Source of the DNA: Cinnamomum chago
Lineage: Eukaryota; Streptophyta; Magnoliopsida; Laurales; Lauraceae
Length of the DNA: 64,000 nt
Reading direction: 5' to 3'
NCBI GenBank assembly: GCA_038049695.1
Contig: CP142453.1
Coordinates: 131,802,001 to 131,866,000 of the forward strand
The translations under genes and the position numbers were made by a program. Under the pieces are notes generated by a model that made no database searches, was not told the DNA's origin, and saw only the letters and a list, made by a program, of their open reading frames with translations. Below, one piece after another: positions 1-11,690 of this stretch. Each line of letters begins with the position of its first letter. Within the stretch, counting starts at the first letter, position 1.

Positions 1-1752
1 GTAGAAGAAGTGTGGGAAGAGAAGGGAAGGAAAACCCACCCCAGGATTTCCGAAATGGAAATCTAGACTGCGTGCTTGAGCACGCAGAGGTGTGCTTGAG
101 CACGTGGAGGTGCTGGAAGACTAGAGGTGTGCTTGAGCACGTGGAGGTGCTGGAACCCTCCGCTCGAGCACATGTGGAGCAGACCTGAAACCCATTTTTA
201 GGTTATTTTGAGCCAAATTAAGTAGAGTATGACTACCCTTAGTTCCTTTTAACCCTCCTTGATCCTTCATTAATGGATTTTGGAGCTCACCCTCACCTCC
301 ATAGGGATTTAGGAATTTTTGAGACTTTATGACCTTAAAAATGGAACCGTAAACCTTACTAATTGGTCTAATGGATATGATTAGTCTAATCCTATACCAT
401 GAATGTTACTTTAGAAACTCAATGTACTTCTCATACATAGTGACATCAATAAAAGTAGTAATACATTGAGTTTGCTAAACTTACCTTGTGTTGGACGGTG
501 AAAGACTAAAATAAATAGGTGAGTAATGGATAGTAAAACTCCTTAATTCCTTAAATTATTGCATTGCATATTGAGTCATATCTTCATTGGTAGATCAATC
601 ATTATAATTAAATGAGTTATGTCATTGTCAATCTCTTTTGAGGTTTAATTATTCGAAATTCGCCATCATTCGTCAAATATTGTATATCGATTCAGTCTTG
701 AAATTAAATGTGGATTGAGATGAGTATTTGATTTGATTTGAGATTAGCATTTGATCAGATTTGAGATTAGCACTTGATTTGATTATAGACAGTTGAAATA
801 TAAACTCACTCAAATCCACTTATAAATTTGATTTATTGATTCGATTGAGTCGGCACTACTTAGCTTCGACCCTGTGACGCCCGACGGGGCCAGCACTTGG
901 GTTCGTATGTGAGAGACTACTGCAGTAAGTCGTCTGGAGCACCGGAACTCCAGAATCGGGTAGCCAGTTAGCCTTTGGCCGGACCGCTGGTGACATCCCA
1001 ACTAGATTTGCTCTCTTTGAGAGGATGAGCTTAAAGTAGTAGCCATATTAGTATGTTTTCTTATTTATTGATTCATCAGCATAATTATTCGATCTTTGCA
1101 CAATTTGCGTAGTTGATACTTATCATTGACATTCCAAAATTAAATTTACTTGTCTTAAATTCACTTTTGATAACATTATGTGATTTCTTATTTTGCCTAT
1201 ACTTGCCAAATCGTTGTATTTGAGATACTACTCTTGGTGTCACAGGGATTCAAGACACCAAAGGAAGTTACTTTTAGCCATTCAAATTTGAGGTTAATTG
1301 GTAAGCTCAACGGTTAGTTATGATTACCGGAGTACGAATCAGAAAAGAAATCTTGAGTTGAGATTAGGAATTTCAATTGCACTTAGTTTAAGGTCATACA
1401 TATAATTAGTTTATTTTGCATTGAATTAGGAATATATTCCTTGGAGATAAGCATCTAGTAGTTGTTCCTTAAAGTTGTATTATGCATTTAAAATATTTAA
1501 GTCAGTAGTTTTGTTAAAGAGAAATTGCAATATAATTGGACTGATCATGGCTTTAAATTTTGATATTGTACATGTTTCCGCAGATAAATGTGCAGTGACA
1601 GGTATCAGTGAGTAATCCTCACACGTAAGATGTGGAATTTTCTCCTTCGTGAATTCGGATTTGGTCCGGAACAGATGCGAGTTCACGGGAGTACGTGTGT
1701 CACACCTTGGGAACCACCCTAAACAAGGGATTCTCGGGTCCGGGATGTGACA
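1..1752 (+). repeat. LTR copy 1 (5' part outside window)
   Basis: This is the 3' 1752 bp of a 2650-bp LTR (position 1 equals LTR base 899). It ends ...GGGATGTGACA, ten bases before the primer-binding site. It differs from the other two LTRs at 163 (C here, T at 6457 and 12751). Short open frames inside it are not supported as genes; the same frames recur in each LTR because the DNA is copied. Confidence 0.9.
69..178 (+). repeat. Near-palindromic GTGCTTGAGCAC short repeats in the LTR
   Basis: Three copies of GTGCTTGAGCAC, each followed by a GGAGGTG-like stretch, and a fourth diverged copy (CGAGCACATG) lie within about 110 bp. Each 12-mer is nearly its own reverse complement. The same block recurs at 6363-6472 and 12657-12766 in the other LTRs. 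It could be a cis-acting LTR enhancer or simply an internal expansion; nothing in the sequence decides this. Confidence 0.75.
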
Positions 1753-1762
1753 TACGTAAGTA

Positions 1763-1775
1763 TGGTATCAGAGCC
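1763..1775 (+). other. Primer-binding site (initiator Met-tRNA), first internal region
   Basis: TGGTATCAGAGCC lies 10 bases after the LTR end. It is complementary to the 3' end of plant initiator methionine tRNA, the usual primer for reverse transcription in plant Ty3/gypsy and many copia elements. Confidence 0.9.
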
Positions 1776-4700
1776 CTGAAAAGTCTTTTCTAAAAGACTT
1801 AGAAACCTTAAGAGACGTGGTGAGGACACGATAGGACGTTGGGACTTTTATTTTGAAGATTGTTTATGGATGTTTATGTAATTGTATATTGAGTAATCTG
1901 AATTATAAAAGATGCCACCTAGATGAACCGCGCGAATCAATGTAAAACCGCAAGAGCCAAAATACAACTCAAGGTGAGCAGATGCCATTGCAGCAGAGAC
2001 TGGTTCAACAGATGACAGACGTGGATACGCTACGGCCCTAGAGGAGGCTAAGACGACAAACGTTGTGGAAGAAGGTGAGATGATAATAGTAATTATGAAT
2101 ATAATATTTGATTGACTCATTGCTTCACACACTCTATCACTAAGTCACACTCTGTGCTTTTCCAAAAATAGACCGTACAACCTCAGGTTGTCTTCCTAAT
2201 GACATCATTGATAGGTTATTGGTAGTAGGCAGCACATCAACCTATTATGAGATGTAGGTTAAGGAGTTTCATAGTTTGAATTTGAAAAGTTAAGCACTAG
2301 GAAGTTAGAAAAGATCTTAGTGGATGTGAGTTGATAAGACATTTCCTAGGTAGTAAACCATCGAGGACATATAGATTACTCCAAAGGATAGTGACCTATA
2401 GATATGGGATTTTAGTACAGGTGTAGAATTAAGGATCCTAGCAATAGTTGAATATCCAATTAGTTGAAGTCGTATGGTAGATGAATTAGTTGTGACCATT
2501 ACTAATTCCCTAGATTTATTCTGAAAGGTCAAGGTAACCTTAGTGACTAGGGGTATCTTAGTAACCTGTGAGAATTGTTGAACCTCTTCATTTAGTAAGA
2601 GCAAGAATTTTCAATTATGACAAAGATAGATTTCACCCAGTTAATTTAGAGATAACTCTAGGATTGACTACGGTAGTGATATAGGACTTGATCATAGTTA
2701 GTCCTAAGAGACTAGAGAATGCACCCAAGAGCAAAGGACTCACTAATGGGCCCCGCCAAGAATGACTTGCTTACTTTCACGAGTAGTTTAGTCATTTTAG
2801 TAATTTGAGGTTTTATTGATTAGATTTACTTAGAAATTTGAAGGATGGATGTTTGATTGTAAACTATGCTATATTGATAATAAATGTTGAGTAGTGTTTT
2901 TCTGAGCCTACTTTTGGGGGTTTTATCCCTAAGTGATCTTGTGAGTTTTGAGCCTAGGGCTCAATTTCACCGTCAACAGTGTATCTTCACCATGGCTCCG
3001 TGCAATGCCATCACTTGAATTAGGTCACATTTATCTCAACTGAGAAATAGAGATTTCAAATGAATGTGGTTAGTACGAGTAGTGATGTTGTATGTTAGTG
3101 ATCGAACGGATACAGAGTTGTTAGACTCTATATAGTTAGTTTTAAGACCTTGATTACTTAGACTTTTGGCAAGACTATAGACAAGTAAGTCTTAGAATGA
3201 AATAATTCGTGTGCCAGGGATTTTGATTCTTAAGCATAGGAAGTAAGTTGCGGGAGTTGAGAGAATTCCATAGTCATTGTAGAAGATAAACCACTTAAGT
3301 AGTTAGAAATCTATTCACAGCTGGTTAGATTTCCCAGATTTTATCCTATATGAGTATTAAAAAAATCGCCACCTTTTAGACAAATGGACTTGGCCATAGA
3401 AGTAATGTTAGAAATACCTTTAGAAATAGACCCACCGATTGAGAGACTTTGATCTATACTAAGGTTATGATTTGGGTCAGAAATAATAAAAGATTGGATT
3501 AGGTTATGATGAATGTAACCAAGAGGGTAGTATAAAAAAAAAAAAAAAAAAAAAAAAACTGTGTAAAAGTGGACCATACTGTTTAGAATCTTTACGATGG
3601 GATTAGCTTAAGGCTTAGTGCTACCTTTAATGAACGAGAGATTGAAGATGAGACAAACAAATGGATTGTGAATAACTTCCCTAGCAAGTCTGAGTCTGAA
3701 ATGTGATTAGTTGAGTCTACTTGAGATAAACAATGTGTTGAGTAGACAAGACTATAGTTGGGGTCAATCCAACAAAATTAGTGTGGCTAGAACCATCGCT
3801 TTGATTGCTTAGGAATAGTGTAAGATCACAACAGATTGGCTTCTAGAACAATGTTCTTACGCCTATCATTTCAGATAAGTTAGTCATTTAGCTGTTCCGA
3901 CCGTAGAACTTTGACCCTATCATACTTCTTAGTGGAATTCGAATTTGAGATAGACTACTAATTCCCTTAGCTAGTATATGTGATGAGAATATTAGTTGAC
4001 GAATTCTAATTCGTTAGAGACTGGTATTGAGAACTATTGTACTGTTGATTGAGTCGTTGATGCTTTTATAGAACTAGGATAGCCAGTTTCAAACTTGAAC
4101 TCTTAGAATTAATGCGACCAGATCTGAACTTTAGCTACTCGGTGTTAGCATTGAGATTGCATTTCCCTTCGATGTTAGTCGAAGTTAGTCGCCCTAATGC
4201 TTGTGAATTGAAATTTGTAGGTTGTGACAACCTTTTGCTATTACTATGAAGCTCAGATATACGATAGACTAGTTGAAATAGAATACAACCTCCTCAATGA
4301 GCATGTGTAGCGGTTGAATTTGTTAAGGAATTTAATTGTTAGACGTGAAGATCAGACTTACCTGAAATAGGTAATAACCATGGTTACATTTGAGCTAACA
4401 TTTGTGACTGATATCACAAAACTTGACCAATGGTCGATGCAATATAATTTAAGTCGGCCAATTGTAAACCTCGATTATCTAGGATTACGAACGAAAGAGA
4501 GATAAATAGATTAGCTTCACAAGTGATATTAAAATTTAACACCTAAAGTGTCTAACTAGATTAGTTACTTTTTTCTTGGTTTAGTTGTTAGTCAGTGGAC
4601 CATAAGATCAGTTGAATCCTTGTCCTGCGCGTTATACACAACTAACGACTAGTCAGGGTGGATGATTCATAGATCGAAAACATGCTTAGATTGTACAAGT

Positions 4701-5384
4701 TTAGCTTCCAGTTAGAGCAAGGTAGAAGTGACTTAGTACCAGTTCGCAGACATAACTTCACCACGCAAGTATGGACATGATATCTCACGAGGTTTTCTAA
4801 AACAACTTTCACGTTATTCTCAACACTACTCAGACCAAACTTCTTGTTAGCAATCAACGCAGACGTCAGTATGTAGAAATCAATCTTCAACTTGCACCAA
4901 GGTATCAGAGGCAATCGGAATAAGCAGGGGAGCTACGCGGGCAAATATCAAGCTAATATAAGAATTCTGCAGTAAGAAAGTGAAAGCATCACAAAGTTGA
5001 GACCAGAAACAAGTGACATCTCGTTACGTTGGATGATGCCGGATTCATGATGAAGTCAATGACTTAACTACAAATCGGGCTTACAGCCAGATCACACAAT
5101 AATTAGGATGTAATCCACATGACCATGTTAACAGGTAGTTTGAGATCCATCTCCCGTCGGTTAGTACGATAAAGTTAGACCAAACCTAACAACATACGTT
5201 GATTTCTATTCCGTATCATTGATGAGAAAGAACAACTGTTGTGGATGAGGACCGTTCATTGAGTAAACCTCCTTGGGGATCGTCATGGACCAGAGGAAGC
5301 CTGCAGGAAAATCGAAGGACAAGTCACAGCACTACTCCAAACTATTTACGCCGGGAGGTTCATTCGAAGGACCGAATGATTCCT

Positions 5385-5396
5385 AGAGGGGGAGAA
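5385..5396 (+). other. Polypurine tract, first internal region
   Basis: AGAGGGGGAGAA sits directly before the TGTTACACC start of the next LTR. This is the position and composition of the plus-strand priming site of plant Ty3/gypsy elements. Confidence 0.85.
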
Positions 5397-8046
5397 TGTT
5401 ACACCCCAACCAGAACCGATCTTGTTTAATGCTAATCAATTGTGTTTTAGTTAATTTAATCATACTTAGTGACTAATTAAGGTACTTTATGTAAATTATG
5501 ATTTTCCCAAATTGCATCATATGCACATCATTTTGACATCATCGTGTGTATTTCGACGAGCTTGTCGATTTTCGTATTAAACTTCCTTTCATTTGATCAA
5601 CCGTTGATGAAATGGGCCATCATTTGACTCATTAGAGAAATACATAAAACCAATGGACTTCTTTGCAATTAAGACATCTTTATCCCTTTAAAACCCACTC
5701 AACCCATTCCATTCGTTCACTGTGGCTGGGAGAGCTCTCTTCCTCTGTTTTCTTTCCTTTCCATTTCTCTTTCTCTTTTCAAATCAATTGGTGCATGTGG
5801 TTGAAAGACAAGTATTGGGAGTCTTCTTCTTCTCCATCTTCATCTTCTCCACCCTCTTCATCTTCAATTGTTGACAAGAACCCATCTCCATCAACCCCCA
5901 ATTCTTTCCAAATTCGGAATTATTGTCAAGGTAAGAATTAAACCCCATCTTTCCTTGTGTTTTGAGTTGCATTAGAGTCAAATGACCCTCTCATAAGCAT
6001 GTATAGACATTAATTGGTGTTTTGGATGGGTATTGTGTCTAGGGTTGAATCATTTGGGGGATTTTAGGATTTGGATCACCAAGAGAGTAAAAGAGTGTGG
6101 AAAGCTTAAAATTGAGGCAAGTATATGCATGATATGGATTTACATTTTTGTTGATTCCTTATATGCTACTCTTCTTCTATGCTTTTAGCTCTGAATTAAA
6201 TGCATGGTTTTATGGTTTAAATTTGATGAAATGGGTTGGAGAAATTGGATGTGTAAAGGAGAGCATGAAGGCTCTATTTTATGCAGGTTATATGGTAGAA
6301 GAAGTGTGGGAAGAGAAGGGAAGGAAAACCCACCCCAGGATTTCCGAAATGGAAATCTAGACTGCGTGCTTGAGCACGCAGAGGTGTGCTTGAGCACGTG
6401 GAGGTGCTGGAAGACTAGAGGTGTGCTTGAGCACGTGGAGGTGCTGGAACCCTCCGTTCGAGCACATGTGGAGCAGACCTGAAACCCATTTTTAGGTTAT
6501 TTTGAGCCAAATTAAGTAGAGTATGACTACCCTTAGTTCCTTTTAACCCTCCTTGATCCTTCATTAATGGATTTTGGAGCTCACCCTCACCTCCATAGGG
6601 ATTTAGGAATTTTTGAGACTTTATGACCTTAAAAATGGAACCGTAAACCTTACTAATTGGTCTAATGGATATGATTAGTCTAATCCTATACCATGAATGT
6701 TACTTTAGAAACTCAATGTACTTCTCATACATAGTGACATCAATAAAAGTAGTAATACATTGAGTTTGCTAAACTTACCTTGTGTTGGACGGTGAAAGAC
6801 TAAAATAAATAGGTGAGTAATGGATAGTAAAACTCCTTAATTCCTTAAATTATTGCATTGCATATTGAGTCATATCTTCATTGGTAGATCAATCATTATA
6901 ATTAAATGAGTTATGTCATTGTCAATCTCTTTTGAGGTTTAATTATTCGAAATTCGCCATCATTCGTCAAATATTGTATATCGATTCAGTCTTGAAATTA
7001 AATGTGGATTGAGATGAGTATTTGATTTGATTTGAGATTAGCATTTGATCAGATTTGAGATTAGCACTTGATTTGATTATAGACAGTTGAAATATAAACT
7101 CACTCAAATCCACTTATAAATTTGATTTATTGATTCGATTGAGTCGGCACTACTTAGCTTCGACCCTGTGACGCCCGACGGGGCCAGCACTTGGGTTCGT
7201 ATGTGAGAGACTACTGCAGTAAGTCGTCTGGAGCACCGGAACTCCAGAATCGGGTAGCCAGTTAGCCTTTGGCCGGACCGCTGGTGACATCCCAACTAGA
7301 TTTGCTCTCTTTGAGAGGATGAGCTTAAAGTAGTAGCCATATTAGTATGTTTTCTTATTTATTGATTCATCAGCATAATTATTCGATCTTTGCACAATTT
7401 GCGTAGTTGATACTTATCATTGACATTCCAAAATTAAATTTACTTGTCTTAAATTCACTTTTGATAACATTATGTGATTTCTTATTTTGCCTATACTTGC
7501 CAAATCGTTGTATTTGAGATACTACTCTTGGTGTCACAGGGATTCAAGACACCAAAGGAAGTTACTTTTAGCCATTCAAATTTGAGGTTAATTGGTAAGC
7601 TCAACGGTTAGTTATGATTACCGGAGTACGAATCAGAAAAGAAATCTTGAGTTGAGATTAGGAATTTCAATTGCACTTAGTTTAAGGTCATACATATAAT
7701 TAGTTTATTTTGCATTGAATTAGGAATATATTCCTTGGAGATAAGCATCTAGTAGTTGTTCCTTAAAGTTGTATTATGCATTTAAAATATTTAAGTCAGT
7801 AGTTTTGTTAAAGAGAAATTGCAATATAATTGGACTGATCATGGCTTTAAATTTTGATATTGTACATGTTTCCGCAGATAAATGTGCAGTGACAGGTATC
7901 AGTGAGTAATCCTCACACGTAAGATGTGGAATTTTCTCCTTCGTGAATTCGGATTTGGTCCGGAACAGATGCGAGTTCACGGGAGTACGTGTGTCACACC
8001 TTGGGAACCACCCTAAACAAGGGATTCTCGGGTCCGGGATGTGACA
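5397..8046 (+). repeat. LTR copy 2 (complete, 2650 bp, shared)
   Basis: It starts TGTTACACCCC after a polypurine tract and ends GGGATGTGACA before a primer site, so it acts as 3' LTR of the first unit and 5' LTR of the second. A pyrimidine-rich leader around 5745-5860 follows a TTTAAAA-like box near 5690, which may be the transcription start region. Compared with LTR copy 3 it differs by G/A at 6234 (A at 12528) and G/A at 6283 (A at 12577); I found no others among the stretches compared. Confidence 0.92.
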
Positions 8047-8056
8047 TACGTAAGTA

Positions 8057-8069
8057 TGGTATCAGAGCC
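8057..8069 (+). other. Primer-binding site, second internal region
   Basis: TGGTATCAGAGCC, ten bases after LTR copy 2, complementary to the 3' end of initiator Met-tRNA. Confidence 0.9.
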
Positions 8070-11000
8070 CTGAAAAGTCTTTTCTAAAAGACTTAGAAAC
8101 CTTAAGAGACGTGGTGAGGACACGATAGGACGTTGGGACTTTTATTTTGAAGATTGTTTATGGATGTTTATGTAATTGTATATTGAGTAATCTGAATTAT
8201 AAAAGATGCCACCTAGATGAACCGCGCGAATCAATGTAAAACCGCAAGAGCCAAAATACAACTCAAGGTGAGCAGATGCCATTGCAGCAGAGACTGGTTC
8301 AACAGATGACAGACGTGGATACGCTACGGCCCTAGAGGAGGCTAAGACGACAAACGTTGTGGAAGAAGGTGAGATGATAATAGTAATTATGAATATAATA
8401 TTTGATTGACTCATTGCTTCACACACTCTATCACTAAGTCACACTCTGTGCTTTTCCAAAAATAGACCGTACAACCTCAGGTTGTCTTCCTAATGACATC
8501 ATTGATAGGTTATTGGTAGTAGGCAGCACATCAACCTATTATGAGATGTAGGTTAAGGAGTTTCATAGTTTGAATTTGAAAAGTTAAGCACTAGGAAGTT
8601 AGAAAAGATCTTAGTGGATGTGAGTTGATAAGACATTTCCTAGGTAGTAAACCATCGAGGACATATAGATTACTCCAAAGGATAGTGACCTATAGATATG
8701 GGATTTTAGTACAGGTGTAGAATTAAGGATCCTAGCAATAGTTGAATATCCAATTAGTTGAAGTCGTATGGTAGATGAATTAGTTGTGACCATTACTAAT
8801 TCCCTAGATTTATTCTGAAAGGTCAAGGTAACCTTAGTGACTAGGGGTATCTTAGTAACCTGTGAGAATTGTTGAACCTCTTCATTTAGTAAGAGCAAGA
8901 ATTTTCAATTATGACAAAGATAGATTTCACCCAGTTAATTTAGAGATAACTCTAGGATTGACTACGGTAGTGATATAGGACTTGATCATAGTTAGTCCTA
9001 AGAGACTAGAGAATGCACCCAAGAGCAAAGGACTCACTAATGGGCCCCGCCAAGAATGACTTGCTTACTTTCACGAGTAGTTTAGTCATTTTAGTAATTT
9101 GAGGTTTTATTGATTAGATTTACTTAGAAATTTGAAGGATGGATGTTTGATTGTAAACTATGCTATATTGATAATAAATGTTGAGTAGTGTTTTTCTGAG
9201 CCTACTTTTGGGGGTTTTATCCCTAAGTGATCTTGTGAGTTTTGAGCCTAGGGCTCAATTTCACCGTCAACAGTGTATCTTCACCATGGCTCCGTGCAAT
9301 GCCATCACTTGAATTAGGTCACATTTATCTCAACTGAGAAATAGAGATTTCAAATGAATGTGGTTAGTACGAGTAGTGATGTTGTATGTTAGTGATCGAA
9401 CGGATACAGAGTTGTTAGACTCTATATAGTTAGTTTTAAGACCTTGATTACTTAGACTTTTGGCAAGACTATAGACAAGTAAGTCTTAGAATGAAATAAT
9501 TCGTGTGCCAGGGATTTTGATTCTTAAGCATAGGAAGTAAGTTGCGGGAGTTGAGAGAATTCCATAGTCATTGTAGAAGATAAACCACTTAAGTAGTTAG
9601 AAATCTATTCACAGCTGGTTAGATTTCCCAGATTTTATCCTATATGAGTATTAAAAAAATCGCCACCTTTTAGACAAATGGACTTGGCCATAGAAGTAAT
9701 GTTAGAAATACCTTTAGAAATAGACCCACCGATTGAGAGACTTTGATCTATACTAAGGTTATGATTTGGGTCAGAAATAATAAAAGATTGGATTAGGTTA
9801 TGATGAATGTAACCAAGAGGGTAGTATAAAAAAAAAAAAAAAAAAAAAAAAACTGTGTAAAAGTGGACCATACTGTTTAGAATCTTTACGATGGGATTAG
9901 CTTAAGGCTTAGTGCTACCTTTAATGAACGAGAGATTGAAGATGAGACAAACAAATGGATTGTGAATAACTTCCCTAGCAAGTCTGAGTCTGAAATGTGA
10001 TTAGTTGAGTCTACTTGAGATAAACAATGTGTTGAGTAGACAAGACTATAGTTGGGGTCAATCCAACAAAATTAGTGTGGCTAGAACCATCGCTTTGATT
10101 GCTTAGGAATAGTGTAAGATCACAACAGATTGGCTTCTAGAACAATGTTCTTACGCCTATCATTTCAGATAAGTTAGTCATTTAGCTGTTCCGACCGTAG
10201 AACTTTGACCCTATCATACTTCTTAGTGGAATTCGAATTTGAGATAGACTACTAATTCCCTTAGCTAGTATATGTGATGAGAATATTAGTTGACGAATTC
10301 TAATTCGTTAGAGACTGGTATTGAGAACTATTGTACTGTTGATTGAGTCGTTGATGCTTTTATAGAACTAGGATAGCCAGTTTCAAACTTGAACTCTTAG
10401 AATTAATGCGACCAGATCTGAACTTTAGCTACTCGGTGTTAGCATTGAGATTGCATTTCCCTTCGATGTTAGTCGAAGTTAGTCGCCCTAATGCTTGTGA
10501 ATTGAAATTTGTAGGTTGTGACAACCTTTTGCTATTACTATGAAGCTCAGATATACGATAGACTAGTTGAAATAGAATACAACCTCCTCAATGAGCATGT
10601 GTAGCGGTTGAATTTGTTAAGGAATTTAATTGTTAGACGTGAAGATCAGACTTACCTGAAATAGGTAATAACCATGGTTACATTTGAGCTAACATTTGTG
10701 ACTGATATCACAAAACTTGACCAATGGTCGATGCAATATAATTTAAGTCGGCCAATTGTAAACCTCGATTATCTAGGATTACGAACGAAAGAGAGATAAA
10801 TAGATTAGCTTCACAAGTGATATTAAAATTTAACACCTAAAGTGTCTAACTAGATTAGTTACTTTTTTCTTGGTTTAGTTGTTAGTCAGTGGACCATAAG
10901 ATCAGTTGAATCCTTGTCCTGCGCGTTATACACAACTAACGACTAGTCAGGGTGGATGATTCATAGATCGAAAACATGCTTAGATTGTACAAGTTTAGCT

Positions 11001-11678
11001 TCCAGTTAGAGCAAGGTAGAAGTGACTTAGTACCAGTTCGCAGACATAACTTCACCACGCAAGTATGGACATGATATCTCACGAGGTTTTCTAAAACAAC
11101 TTTCACGTTATTCTCAACACTACTCAGACCAAACTTCTTGTTAGCAATCAACGCAGACGTCAGTATGTAGAAATCAATCTTCAACTTGCACCAAGGTATC
11201 AGAGGCAATCGGAATAAGCAGGGGAGCTACGCGGGCAAATATCAAGCTAATATAAGAATTCTGCAGTAAGAAAGTGAAAGCATCACAAAGTTGAGACCAG
11301 AAACAAGTGACATCTCGTTACGTTGGATGATGCCGGATTCATGATGAAGTCAATGACTTAACTACAAATCGGGCTTACAGCCAGATCACACAATAATTAG
11401 GATGTAATCCACATGACCATGTTAACAGGTAGTTTGAGATCCATCTCCCGTCGGTTAGTACGATAAAGTTAGACCAAACCTAACAACATACGTTGATTTC
11501 TATTCCGTATCATTGATGAGAAAGAACAACTGTTGTGGATGAGGACCGTTCATTGAGTAAACCTCCTTGGGGATCGTCATGGACCAGAGGAAGCCTGCAG
11601 GAAAATCGAAGGACAAGTCACAGCACTACTCCAAACTATTTACGCCGGGAGGTTCATTCGAAGGACCGAATGATTCCT

Positions 11679-11690
11679 AGAGGGGGAGAA
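11679..11690 (+). other. Polypurine tract, second internal region
   Basis: AGAGGGGGAGAA immediately before LTR copy 3. Confidence 0.85.

Larger units (their letters stand above)
1753..5396 (+). pseudogene. Decayed internal region 1 of the gypsy element (gag/pol remnants)
   Basis: The 3644-bp internal region holds no long open frame; an autonomous Ty3/gypsy internal part is usually 5 kb or more. Two traces of coding remain. At 1912 a frame opens Met-Pro-Pro-Arg, as plant gypsy gag proteins often do, but meets a TGA at the fifth codon. Just before the 3' LTR (about 5233-5390) one frame reads fragments resembling the integrase C-terminus/chromodomain tail (…EQLL…, HGPEEA), broken by stops. An A-tract of about two dozen bases lies at 3533-3559. 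I could not find the reverse transcriptase YxDD motif. This is a non-autonomous, deletion derivative. Confidence 0.75.
8047..11690 (+). pseudogene. Decayed internal region 2 of the gypsy element
   Basis: This is a copy of 1753-5396 at a 6294-bp offset, with the same length and the same stops; I saw no difference in the parts compared. It has its own primer site (8057-8069) and polypurine tract (11679-11690). The broken gag start is at 8206 and the integrase-tail traces are near 11527-11684. No complete gag, protease, reverse transcriptase or integrase is present. Confidence 0.8.

Noticed and set aside
810..1001. Open frames repeated in each array unit (for example 810-1001, 7104-7295, 13398-13589)
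   Set aside because: They recur because the DNA is tandemly copied, have no domain, and lie within an LTR.
5663..5941. Ser/Pro-rich open frame in LTR copy 2
   Set aside because: It is a CT-rich leader read as protein; no homology or start context supports it.
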